From: Flavobacteriaceae bacterium
GTDB lineage: Bacteria; Bacteroidota; Bacteroidia; Flavobacteriales; Flavobacteriaceae
Length of the DNA stretch: 5,034 bases
Assembly: GCA_013003145.1 (NCBI GenBank)
Contig: JABDLH010000177.1
Location: 1-5,034 of the forward strand
Direction: 5' to 3'
In this document: positions 1 through 5,034 of the stretch, in pieces
How positions within the stretch are numbered: position 1 is the first letter of the stretch
Layout of the letters: each line of letters starts with the position of its first letter
Notes under the pieces: generated by a model
Seen by the model: the letters and a program-made list of their open reading frames with translations, nothing else
What the model was told of the DNA's origin: nothing
Database searches by the model: none
Made by a program: the position numbers and the translations under genes

Positions 1-207
1 GTGTGGATGCGGGATGCCTTTTTCCACAATGGCAACCTGGCCAGTCTAGAGGATGTGCTTGACCCACAACGCATGGAACCGGATTACGTGCCAACCGGTT
101 TTAAACCTGCAACCGTAGAAACCATGGCAGTAAAAGGACATCCTTTTGGAATGGATATAAGCGCGAAAGAGAAGGAAGCCCTGCTGGCATATTTAAAATC
201 CCTGTAG
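1..207 (+). CDS. C-terminal fragment of a di-haem cytochrome c peroxidase/RoxA-like c-type cytochrome (5' partial)
   Basis: The frame is open from the first base, so this is the last 68 codons of a gene that begins outside the window; the GTG at base 1 is not a credible start. The visible segment has an FFHNGNLASLEDVL motif (residues 7-20), matching the F-H-(N/D)-G-S-x-x-T-L-x-(D/E)-(V/L)-L segment near the C-terminus of di-haem cytochrome c peroxidase and RoxA-like proteins. A KGHPFGMDIS segment (45-54) and a final amphipathic helix, EKEALLAYLKSL, follow, as is usual at the end of such cytochrome domains. No CxxCH haem site is visible, so haem content and reaction (peroxidase, oxygenase or electron carrier) cannot be told. 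Members of this group are exported to the periplasm. Only one base separates its stop from the YceI gene, which suggests co-transcription. The family call is recognition from a short segment and is moderately sure. Confidence 0.6.
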   Translation: MWMRDAFFHNGNLASLEDVLDPQRMEPDYVPTGFKPATVETMAVKGHPFGMDISAKEKEALLAYLKSL

Positions 208-208
208 T

Positions 209-745
209 ATGAGAAAAGTACTTATTTTACTTTGCTTATTCCTACTCTCTTATCCGTTGGCAGCGCAGGCAGATTTCCCTTTATACAATCTGCAGGGACA
301 AGTCAACTTCACCATTAAAAACGCTGGCATTCCAGTTAATGGAACAATCAGCAATCTCCGTGGGAATCTTCAATGGAACCATAACAGACCTCATAAAACG
401 TTAATCCGGATTACCGCTGACCCAACTACGATAAAGACCGGTATAGGTATCCGTGACAAACATTTGCAGAGAGCTGATTATTTTGATGTTACTAGTTATC
501 CCGGGATACAGATGGAATTACTTTCACTAAAGAAAGAAAGTAAAGACACTTATACTGCTACTTTTAAACTGGATATAAAAGAAGTTACCAAGGAGATCGA
601 GGTTCCTTTAAAAATTACCCGTGAAAATCAGCAAGAATACCTGGAGGCGGAATTTGAATTAAACAGGCTTGATTACCTGCTGGGTGATAAAAGTATAATA
701 CTATCCGACACGGTAAATATTATGGCCAGAGTATTACTGGAATAA
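209..745 (+). CDS. YceI family periplasmic lipocalin-like protein
   Basis: A complete 178-residue protein. Residues 1-21 form a Sec signal peptide (MRKV, a hydrophobic core LILLCLFLLSYPL, then AAQA before a probable cleavage ahead of Asp22). The rest reads as the YceI beta-barrel: a V-x-F-x-I-K-N-A-G strand at 32-40, then the family's most recognisable stretch at 75-100 (IKTG..IRDKHLQRADYFDVTSYPGI), which matches the family pattern T-G-x-x-x-R-D-x-H-L-x-x-x-D-F-F-D-V-x-x-Y-P. Later paired strands are TYTATFKLDIKEVTKEIEVPLKI and a closing DTVNIMARVLL. YceI proteins bind long isoprenoid or other amphiphilic ligands in a lipocalin-like cavity; the role here is not known. The length is near the usual 180-190. 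The ATG lies one base after the upstream cytochrome stop, which fixes the start and suggests translational coupling; the pairing hints at a periplasmic redox or quinone-related role, which is inference. Confidence 0.9.
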   Translation: MRKVLILLCLFLLSYPLAAQADFPLYNLQGQVNFTIKNAGIPVNGTISNLRGNLQWNHNRPHKTLIRITADPTTIKTGIGIRDKHLQRADYFDVTSYPGIQMELLSLKKESKDTYTATFKLDIKEVTKEIEVPLKITRENQQEYLEAEFELNRLDYLLGDKSIILSDTVNIMARVLLE

Positions 746-781
746 AGTTTTCGAATTACTTATTAATGGTTTAGCCGTATA

Positions 782-809
782 TTGACTTGAGGCATAAAGG
801 TTACCTTTA
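782..809 (+). promoter_or_regulatory. Possible Bacteroidota-type promoter before the FUSC gene
   Basis: A TTG at 782-784 is followed after 17 bases by TACCTTTA at 802-809. This fits the known Flavobacterium-type promoter pattern (TTG at about -33, TAnnTTTG at about -7) except for the last base, A in place of G. Transcription would begin at about 813-817, leaving a very short leader before the TTG start at 828. The match is short and could be chance; its support is position, as the only good candidate in the 82-bp gap. Confidence 0.3.
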
Positions 810-812
810 CGC
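792..812. promoter_or_regulatory. Inverted repeat, possible operator
   Basis: TAAAGGT and ACCTTTA (795-801 and 803-809) are perfect 7-base arms around a single central T. One mismatched pair (794/810) and two more matching pairs (792-793 with 811-812) extend it to 9 of 10 pairs over 21 bases. It overlaps the possible -7 element and ends 15 bases before the FUSC start. A compact dyad with no loop is more like a protein-binding site than an RNA hairpin. No regulator gene lies in the window, so the binding protein is unknown. It might also be fortuitous. Confidence 0.35.
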
Positions 813-827
813 TTAAGTAAAGACGCA

Positions 828-3047
828 TTGAATATCGCAATCAAATCCTATATAACCGACCTTTTTCAATTCCTGAAAAGTACGGACTTCTCCAAAGCCA
901 TCCTGATCGGTTTTGGCGTTACGATTCCCGTTCTTACGGGAATTTATACCGGGAGACTTGAAATTGGATTGGCGATAGCCTTTGGGGCTTTCTGGTGTTC
1001 TCCCAGTGACGTCAGTGGCAGGTTCAGAAATAAAGTGGTGGGAATATTATTGGCCACTGCCCTGATCATGATCGTCACTTTCATGGCTGGGTATTTTGTC
1101 CGTGAAACGTGGTGGTTACTCCTAGTGCTAGGCATCCTGACTTTTGGGATATCCTATATCTCGATCTACGGCTTCCGCGCATCATTGATCAGTTTCTCCG
1201 GCCTCCTGGCCCTGGTCTTAAGTTTTGCCCATGATGCTAAAGTACTCCTGAATTATGAATACACCTTGCTCGTGGGTTTAGGGGGTATTTGGTACCTCTT
1301 ACTGATGAGCATCCGGGAAAAGATCAATCCTAAAGGAGCCCTGGAAGAAGCATTGAACAATACCTACGAACTTTCTGCCGACTTCCTGGATATCCGGCGC
1401 AGAATACTGACCAACCAGGGAGAACAGGATAAGCTACAACGCGAATTACTGGGATTACAGACCCAGCTGACAGAACAACATGAAACACTCAGAGAGATCC
1501 TGCTGGTAAGCCGAAAAAGCTCCGGACAGTCGCAATACCTCAATGAACGACTGCTCATTTTAGTAGCACTGGTAGACATACTGGAATCTGCTGTAGCTCA
1601 TCCGGTCAATTATTCAAAAATGGAAAAACTGGCCGAACGTTATTCGGATTTTGTCGGACAATTCGGCGAACTCATTGGCGGAATGTCACGGCAGTTATAC
1701 GATATTGCCCAGGCCGGCAACAGTGTAAAGAAATTACCAAGTCATTCACACCTTAACGAGCTCTCAGATAAACTGGAGCAAGAGATTGAATCCTGTCAGC
1801 CCGATTTTGAAAGCTACCTGACTTTCAAGAATCTTTTGGAGTACCTGGAAAAACAATTGGAGAAGATCAACAGGATTAAATGGATCCTGGGTAATCCCGG
1901 GAGCGATGAGATCGAAATGGTGGATAAGAAGCTTTTAAAGCAATTCAAGGTGAATAAGGAGTATGATCCCAAAGTATTGCTCAGGAATTTAAATTTCCGA
2001 TCAGCCATTTTTAAGCATTCGCTGCGATTAGCGGTAACCATGATGGTGGGTTACGGTGTGGGCTGGTATTATGATTTTCAGAACCCGTATTGGATCCTGC
2101 TTACCATCATAGTTATAATGCGCCCGAATTACGGACTAACGAAAAAGCGTTTTAAGGAGCGTATCGTAGGTACCTTGATCGGCGGTGCTTTAGCTGTGGG
2201 AGTAGTTTACCTGGTAAGGGACGTCTATGTATATGCCGTGCTCGGCGTTGGCTCGCTAGTCCTTGCATTCTCCATGTTACAACGCAATTACCGCACGGCA
2301 GCTGTTTTCATTACGCTCAGTGTCATCTTTATCTACGCGATCATAAGACCTGATGTACTCACCGTGATACAATACCGACTTTTAGATACCCTGATCGGGG
2401 CTGGGCTTTCCTTAGTATCGGTGTTATTTCTTTGGCCGGCCTGGGGATTCCTGGAAATAAAGGACAGTATTCTTGGTAGTGTAAGAGCTAATAAGAAGTT
2501 CCTGGAACAGATCGCTGAATATTACCGGCAGAAGGGAGCTATTCCTCCGGAACTTCGATTATCGCGAAAAGAAGCCTTCCTGCAAAGTTCTCAATTGAAT
2601 ACAGCCTACCAGCAAATGGCCCAGGAACCGGAATCCAAGCAATTATATCTGGAAGAGATCTATAAACTGGTAGTGCTGAATCATTCCTTCCTGACAGCAC
2701 TTGCGTCCTTAAGTACCTATTTCCAGACCCGGCCTACAACCAAGGCATCGGAATTCTTTGATAATGCTGTGGCCCATATCGATGAGAACTTAAGACTCTT
2801 AGTATGCGCCCTGGAAGACAAAGAGTTCGATTGTCCTGAACCTGACACCAAACCCAGGGATTTTGAGATCCCCGCTAAAATTGAAGCGATGACCGAGCTG
2901 GACGCCTTAGGGGGAAGTATACATCCCAGCAATGAGCAGGAGTTCCAGGAAGCTCATTTGGTGATGGAACAACTCCGTTGGTTACAAACCCTGAGCGTAC
3001 AGATGATGGGTTTAACTTCTAAGATCAATTTTGAGCAGGAATTCTGA
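828..3047 (+). CDS. FUSC family inner-membrane protein (YccS/YhfK-like)
   Basis: A 739-residue protein with the two-fold layout of YccS/YhfK-type FUSC proteins. A first membrane bundle spans about residues 22-162 (roughly six segments, including GLAIAFGAFWCSPSDVSGRF at 47-66). A long soluble, largely helical and partly coiled-coil region follows (about 165-390, with charged heptad-like stretches at 197-225 and 330-350). A second bundle lies at about 395-537, and a soluble C-terminal tail at 540-739. The family hallmark is at 419-453: NPYWILLTIIVIMRPNYG, then R445-x-x-G-T-L-I-G-G. The family includes the aromatic-acid exporter AaeB and fusaric-acid resistance proteins, but YccS-type members have no firmly known substrate. 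The start is a TTG at 828: an in-frame stop lies at 795-797, no ATG or GTG lies between, and the next methionine codon is far inside the first bundle. No Shine-Dalgarno sequence is seen, as is normal in Bacteroidota. It appears to be transcribed alone. Family call sure; function unknown. Confidence 0.92.
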   Translation: MNIAIKSYITDLFQFLKSTDFSKAILIGFGVTIPVLTGIYTGRLEIGLAIAFGAFWCSPSDVSGRFRNKVVGILLATALIMIVTFMAGYFVRETWWLLLVLGILTFGISYISIYGFRASLISFSGLLALVLSFAHDAKVLLNYEYTLLVGLGGIWYLLLMSIREKINPKGALEEALNNTYELSADFLDIRRRILTNQGEQDKLQRELLGLQTQLTEQHETLREILLVSRKSSGQSQYLNERLLILVALVDILESAVAHPVNYSKMEKLAERYSDFVGQFGELIGGMSRQLYDIAQAGNSVKKLPSHSHLNELSDKLEQEIESCQPDFESYLTFKNLLEYLEKQLEKINRIKWILGNPGSDEIEMVDKKLLKQFKVNKEYDPKVLLRNLNFRSAIFKHSLRLAVTMMVGYGVGWYYDFQNPYWILLTIIVIMRPNYGLTKKRFKERIVGTLIGGALAVGVVYLVRDVYVYAVLGVGSLVLAFSMLQRNYRTAAVFITLSVIFIYAIIRPDVLTVIQYRLLDTLIGAGLSLVSVLFLWPAWGFLEIKDSILGSVRANKKFLEQIAEYYRQKGAIPPELRLSRKEAFLQSSQLNTAYQQMAQEPESKQLYLEEIYKLVVLNHSFLTALASLSTYFQTRPTTKASEFFDNAVAHIDENLRLLVCALEDKEFDCPEPDTKPRDFEIPAKIEAMTELDALGGSIHPSNEQEFQEAHLVMEQLRWLQTLSVQMMGLTSKINFEQEF

Positions 3048-3192
3048 TTCAATTGATCCCCTTCGGACCGAGTTTGCTTAGAAATCAGTTGCTCCCATAT
3101 GAGATTTAAGTTGAGGCTAAGCTGAAAGGAATTCTAATATACCTACCACAAAGCTTAAGTAGGAATTCGGATAAGTTTTGTTGAAGGTCGGT

Positions 3193-3249
3193 GGGGGCTC
3201 CGCCCCGCCCCAGGCAAAAGATAATAGCTTTCACTGCATAAATCCAGCA
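3193..3249 (+). repeat. Intergenic repeat, copy 1 (GC-rich head)
   Basis: Begins with 19 bases (3193-3211, GGGGGCTCCGCCCCGCCCC) identical to those at 3404-3422, and continues in ungapped register for 38 further bases with 24 matches, including CACTGCA (3232-3238) and CCAGCA (3244-3249). The head can fold as GGGGC-TCC-GCCCC. In this copy CACTGC (3232-3237) and GCAGTG (3247-3252) also form a perfect 6-bp stem with a 9-base loop. The head is far richer in GC than the surrounding DNA. The true ends are not defined by two copies alone. Confidence 0.75.
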
Positions 3250-3403
3250 GTGTAAATTTGTGTGTTCCAGGATACCGGTTTTGAGGTGACGAGGATATGG
3301 GGTGCTGCTTTTCCTGAAGAGGAATTAAAGATCTTATCGAAGTGAGCGCGTTACCGAAACTCAGCTCTGTTACTCTTATACTTAAATAGATTTTTCTTTC
3401 GCC

Positions 3404-3460
3404 GGGGGCTCCGCCCCGCCCCTCTTAGAAGATATCTCGTTCCACTGCAGGAAACCAGCA
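3404..3460 (+). repeat. Intergenic repeat, copy 2 (GC-rich head)
   Basis: Same direction as copy 1 and 211 bases further on, with the same 19-base head (3404-3422) and the same ungapped tail containing CACTGCA (3443-3449) and CCAGCA (3455-3460). By hand count 43 of 57 positions agree between copies. The 6-bp stem of copy 1 is lost (GCATAT in place of GCAGTG), but an alternative CAGGA/TCCTG stem is possible (3448-3452 with 3463-3467). This copy ends about 55 bases from the stop of the adaptor gene. Confidence 0.75.
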
Positions 3461-3495
3461 TATCCTGATTTTAATTCAGGCTCCTAAGGCCTGCA
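3446..3495. other. Cluster of alternating inverted repeats near the end of the efflux operon
   Basis: CAGG and CCTG alternate four times (CAGG 3448, CCTG 3464, CAGG 3477, CCTG 3490). Possible stems are CCTGA 3464-3468 with TCAGG 3476-3480, CAGGC 3477-3481 with GCCTG 3489-3493, and an enclosing TGCAGG 3446-3451 with CCTGCA 3490-3495. The stems share bases, so they compete. The cluster begins about 20 bases past the adaptor stop in its direction of transcription, where a 3' end or terminator would lie. There is no T-tract, so a terminator call is weak. Confidence 0.35.
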
Positions 3496-3514
3496 TTTAC
3501 GGATATGTCGAACT

Positions 3515-4657
3515 TTATTCGCCCAACACGGCAAATGCTCCTTGTAACAAAAACTGGTCATCACTAGAAAAATCGTCGCTGTTCAGTATGGAAGTGTAGC
3601 CTTTATATTGAGCACCGGGTTTTACTTCTCGCCTCGTAAATGAGTATCCATTTTGATTTTTGTTCCCCAGCAACAATACGAAATATCTATCCTCCATATT
3701 CACTATACTTTCCGAGGGAAGTGCCATAGACCCCGAAGTATCGGTTACGATCCCGGCATTGACAAACATTCCGGTAGCGTAATGCCGGGTATCTTCCTTT
3801 TTAAAATGCCCATGAACTTTTACGGTTCTGCTTTTTTCATCAACAGAACTGCCGACCAGGTATACTTCTGCCGCTATACTGTCTGATCCAACCTCTGGCA
3901 GGATGACGAACATATCCTGTCCTTTCCTCAGTTGCAAAACATTTTTTTCAAAGACATTCAGTTCAATATGAATATGATCCGGGTTGATGATCCGCATCAG
4001 TTCATCCGCTGTTGTAACATATTTTCCTTTGTTGACCATCATTGCTGTAATACTCCCTGATATGGGTGAATAAATAGAAATAACAGGAGAAATCTCACCA
4101 TTTTCTACCGCCCCGGGGTCAATATTCAGCATTTTCAATTTTTCACTTAAGGCATTATACCTGGATAAGTTCCGCTTGTATTCACTCTCTGCCTTTAAGA
4201 AATTCTTCTCCGAGGTAATCTCTTCTTCTTTCAGGGAACGCTGCCTCTCAAATTCCGATCGCAAGTAGTTCATCTGTTCCATGGCATCCAGGTACTGTTG
4301 CTGTAACTCAAGGAATTCCGGGTTTTCGAGGCTCAGTAAAAACTGTCCCTTCTTAACTTTATCGCCAACAAGTAAAGGGGTCCGTTTTACGAAACCGTCT
4401 GTAAATGAACTGATCACTGCTTTATTCTCCGGTGGAACATCGATCATCCCTGTGGCTTCCACGATAACAGGAAATTCGTGTTTCACCATAGGGCCAAGCT
4501 CCATTGCACCCTGTATGAACTGTTCCCTACTAACTTCTGTTGATACCCGGCCATCGCTATTTTCTTCAGCAGTGCTTTCAGTGTCCTTATTTTGTCCACA
4601 GGCCACCATCGAGAGAATTATCCAGCAGCTTATCAAACGTTTAATATGTATTTTCAT
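3515..4657 (-). CDS. RND efflux periplasmic adaptor lipoprotein (CzcB/CusB type membrane-fusion protein)
   Basis: A 380-residue adaptor that would link an inner-membrane RND pump to an outer-membrane TolC-type channel. A lipoprotein signal peptide ends in a lipobox SMVAC, giving Cys20 as the lipidated residue. Domains in order: first lipoyl half at about 79-111 (VISSFTDGFVKR...GDKVKKGQFLLSLENPE), an alpha-helical hairpin at 112-179 (Q- and E-rich, coiled-coil-like), second lipoyl half at 192-227 (ISIYSPISGSITAMMVNKGKYV), a beta-barrel at 228-304 (DHIHIELNVFEKNVLQLRKGQ, then SSVDEKSRTVKVHGHF and GMFVNAGI), and a membrane-proximal domain to the end. The DHIHIEL and VDEKSRTVKVHGHF segments are typical of heavy-metal (CzcB/CusB) adaptors. 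ATG at 4657 is preferred to the adjacent GTG at 4660 because it gives a normal signal peptide. It lies 10 bases after the upstream TolC-like stop, so they share an operon. No His-rich metal-binding tail is present, and the metal is not evident. Confidence 0.9.
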   Translation of the reverse strand: MKIHIKRLISCWIILSMVACGQNKDTESTAEENSDGRVSTEVSREQFIQGAMELGPMVKHEFPVIVEATGMIDVPPENKAVISSFTDGFVKRTPLLVGDKVKKGQFLLSLENPEFLELQQQYLDAMEQMNYLRSEFERQRSLKEEEITSEKNFLKAESEYKRNLSRYNALSEKLKMLNIDPGAVENGEISPVISIYSPISGSITAMMVNKGKYVTTADELMRIINPDHIHIELNVFEKNVLQLRKGQDMFVILPEVGSDSIAAEVYLVGSSVDEKSRTVKVHGHFKKEDTRHYATGMFVNAGIVTDTSGSMALPSESIVNMEDRYFVLLLGNKNQNGYSFTRREVKPGAQYKGYTSILNSDDFSSDDQFLLQGAFAVLGE

Positions 4658-4667
4658 CACGATTTAA

Positions 4668-5034
4668 TTAAAGAATTAGGTAATTGATACGGATAACGGT
4701 TTGGTTGTATTGGTTTAGGTTATCGTAATACGAAAGCCTGATTTCATAAGCGTTCTCTAAACTCTGAATGTATTGGAAGAAGTCTATTTCTCCGTTCTTA
4801 TAGCTGAGTGTGGCCGTTTTTATGATCTCCTCAGCAAGTTGGTTTCCTTCCTTTTCATAATAACTCAGGTTCTCTTTGTACTTCTGAAGTTCCGATGTTA
4901 ATTCAAGATATTCTGAATGTATATGATTACCATAATCAATAGCCTCTTGTTCTGCGGCGTCACTAGCCAGCTTGGCTGCTTTTATATTCGACTTATTGCC
5001 CCAGAATAAAACAGGTATTTTGAGACCTACAAGA
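4668..5034 (-). CDS. C-terminal part of a TolC/CzcC-like outer-membrane efflux protein, possibly of a CzcA-CzcC fusion (5' partial)
   Basis: On the minus strand a frame open from the window edge (first full codon at 5033) runs 121 residues to a TAA at 4668-4670; it has no internal ATG. It begins LVGLKIPVLFWGNKSNIKAAKL, the pattern (G-L-x-I-P-L-F-x-x-G-x-x-x-x-x-I-x-A-A) found in TolC-family OEP domains where the barrel strand passes into a periplasmic helix. A long coiled-coil helix follows (about 20-75), then SYKNGEIDFFQYIQSLENAYEIRLSYYDNLNQYNQTVIRINYL, typical of the CzcC/CusC C-terminal helix pair. It would form the outer-membrane channel of the efflux complex. In many Bacteroidota a TolC-like domain of this kind is fused to the C-terminus of the CzcA/CusA pump; whether that is so here depends on sequence outside the window. 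It lies directly upstream of the adaptor gene. Confidence 0.85.
   Translation of the reverse strand, partial: LVGLKIPVLFWGNKSNIKAAKLASDAAEQEAIDYGNHIHSEYLELTSELQKYKENLSYYEKEGNQLAEEIIKTATLSYKNGEIDFFQYIQSLENAYEIRLSYYDNLNQYNQTVIRINYLIL

Larger units (their letters stand above)
3048..3514. other. Gene-free convergent intergenic region
   Basis: This 467-bp stretch separates the 3' ends of the FUSC gene (plus strand) and the adaptor gene (minus strand). I found no plausible coding frame on either strand and no tRNA-like structure. It contains the two repeat copies listed separately, an imperfect hairpin (CCTAC at 3142-3146 with GTAGG at 3159-3163, flanked by GGAATTC on each side), and a cluster of small hairpins at 3446-3495. 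Both transcripts should end here, but no GC-rich hairpin followed by a T-tract is visible for either direction. Confidence 0.7.

Noticed and set aside
1..3. GTG at base 1 as a gene start
   Set aside because: The protein begins mid-domain in a conserved motif region, so the gene plainly continues upstream of the window.
944..2932. Several 63-75 codon minus-strand open frames inside the FUSC gene
   Set aside because: All are antisense to a clear long coding sequence, low in complexity and without recognisable domains.
3048..3075. Possible terminator directly after the FUSC stop
   Set aside because: Only a very short stem (TCC/GGA) can form and there is no T-tract.
3099..3125. A tiny ATG frame of eight codons in the convergent gap
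   Set aside because: Too short, without a ribosome binding site or other support.
3253..3260. TAAATTTG, a perfect match to the Bacteroidota -7 pattern TAnnTTTG, just after repeat copy 1
   Set aside because: No TTG lies 17-23 bases upstream and no gene follows on that strand; such a short match is expected by chance.
3193..3460. CRISPR-like arrangement suggested by the two repeat copies
   Set aside because: Only two copies 211 bases apart, with diverged tails and no regular spacers.
3653..3886. A 77-codon plus-strand open frame opposite the adaptor's 3' half
   Set aside because: Antisense shadow with no family resemblance; the adaptor reading is supported by domain motifs through the same bases.
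4281..4667. A 128-codon open frame on the plus strand opposite the adaptor gene
   Set aside because: It lies wholly antisense to a well-recognised adaptor gene, is rich in Ser and Cys as expected of a shadow frame, and resembles no family.

Overview
The window looks like chromosomal DNA of a Bacteroidota bacterium, most likely a marine-type member of the Flavobacteriia. This rests on moderately AT-rich coding sequence, gene starts without Shine-Dalgarno sequences, a possible TTG-N17-TAnnTTT(A) promoter, and the style of the proteins (a YccS-like FUSC protein, a lipoprotein CzcB-type adaptor, and a TolC tail resembling the end of Bacteroidota CzcA/CzcC-type efflux proteins). The assignment is by recognition; no database search was made.

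Left part, plus strand: the 3' end of a c-type cytochrome gene related to the di-haem cytochrome c peroxidase/RoxA group (1-207, start outside the window) is followed after one base by a complete YceI-family periplasmic protein gene (209-745). The two probably form the end of one operon. An 82-bp gap follows, holding a 15-bp dyad that overlaps a possible promoter. Then comes a large FUSC-family (YccS/YhfK-like) inner-membrane protein gene of 739 codons with a TTG start (828-3047).

Middle: 3048-3514 is a 467-bp gene-free stretch between convergent transcription units. It holds two same-direction copies of an approximately 57-bp element with an identical 19-bp GC-rich head, and, next to the efflux operon's end, a cluster of alternating CAGG/CCTG segments that could fold into competing hairpins. 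No convincing terminator with a U-tract was seen.

Right part, minus strand: the 3' end of a TolC/CzcC-like gene (4668-5034, continuing beyond the window) lies just upstream of a complete periplasmic adaptor lipoprotein gene of the CzcB/CusB type (3515-4657). Together they are the distal part of a tripartite RND heavy-metal efflux operon. The TolC part may be the C-terminal domain of a fused CzcA-CzcC protein, but its 5' end is out of view. The metal cannot be read from this window.

The genes are of known families. The least explained parts are the intergenic repeat pair and the dyad/promoter before the FUSC gene. I did not find a clear new biological system here.
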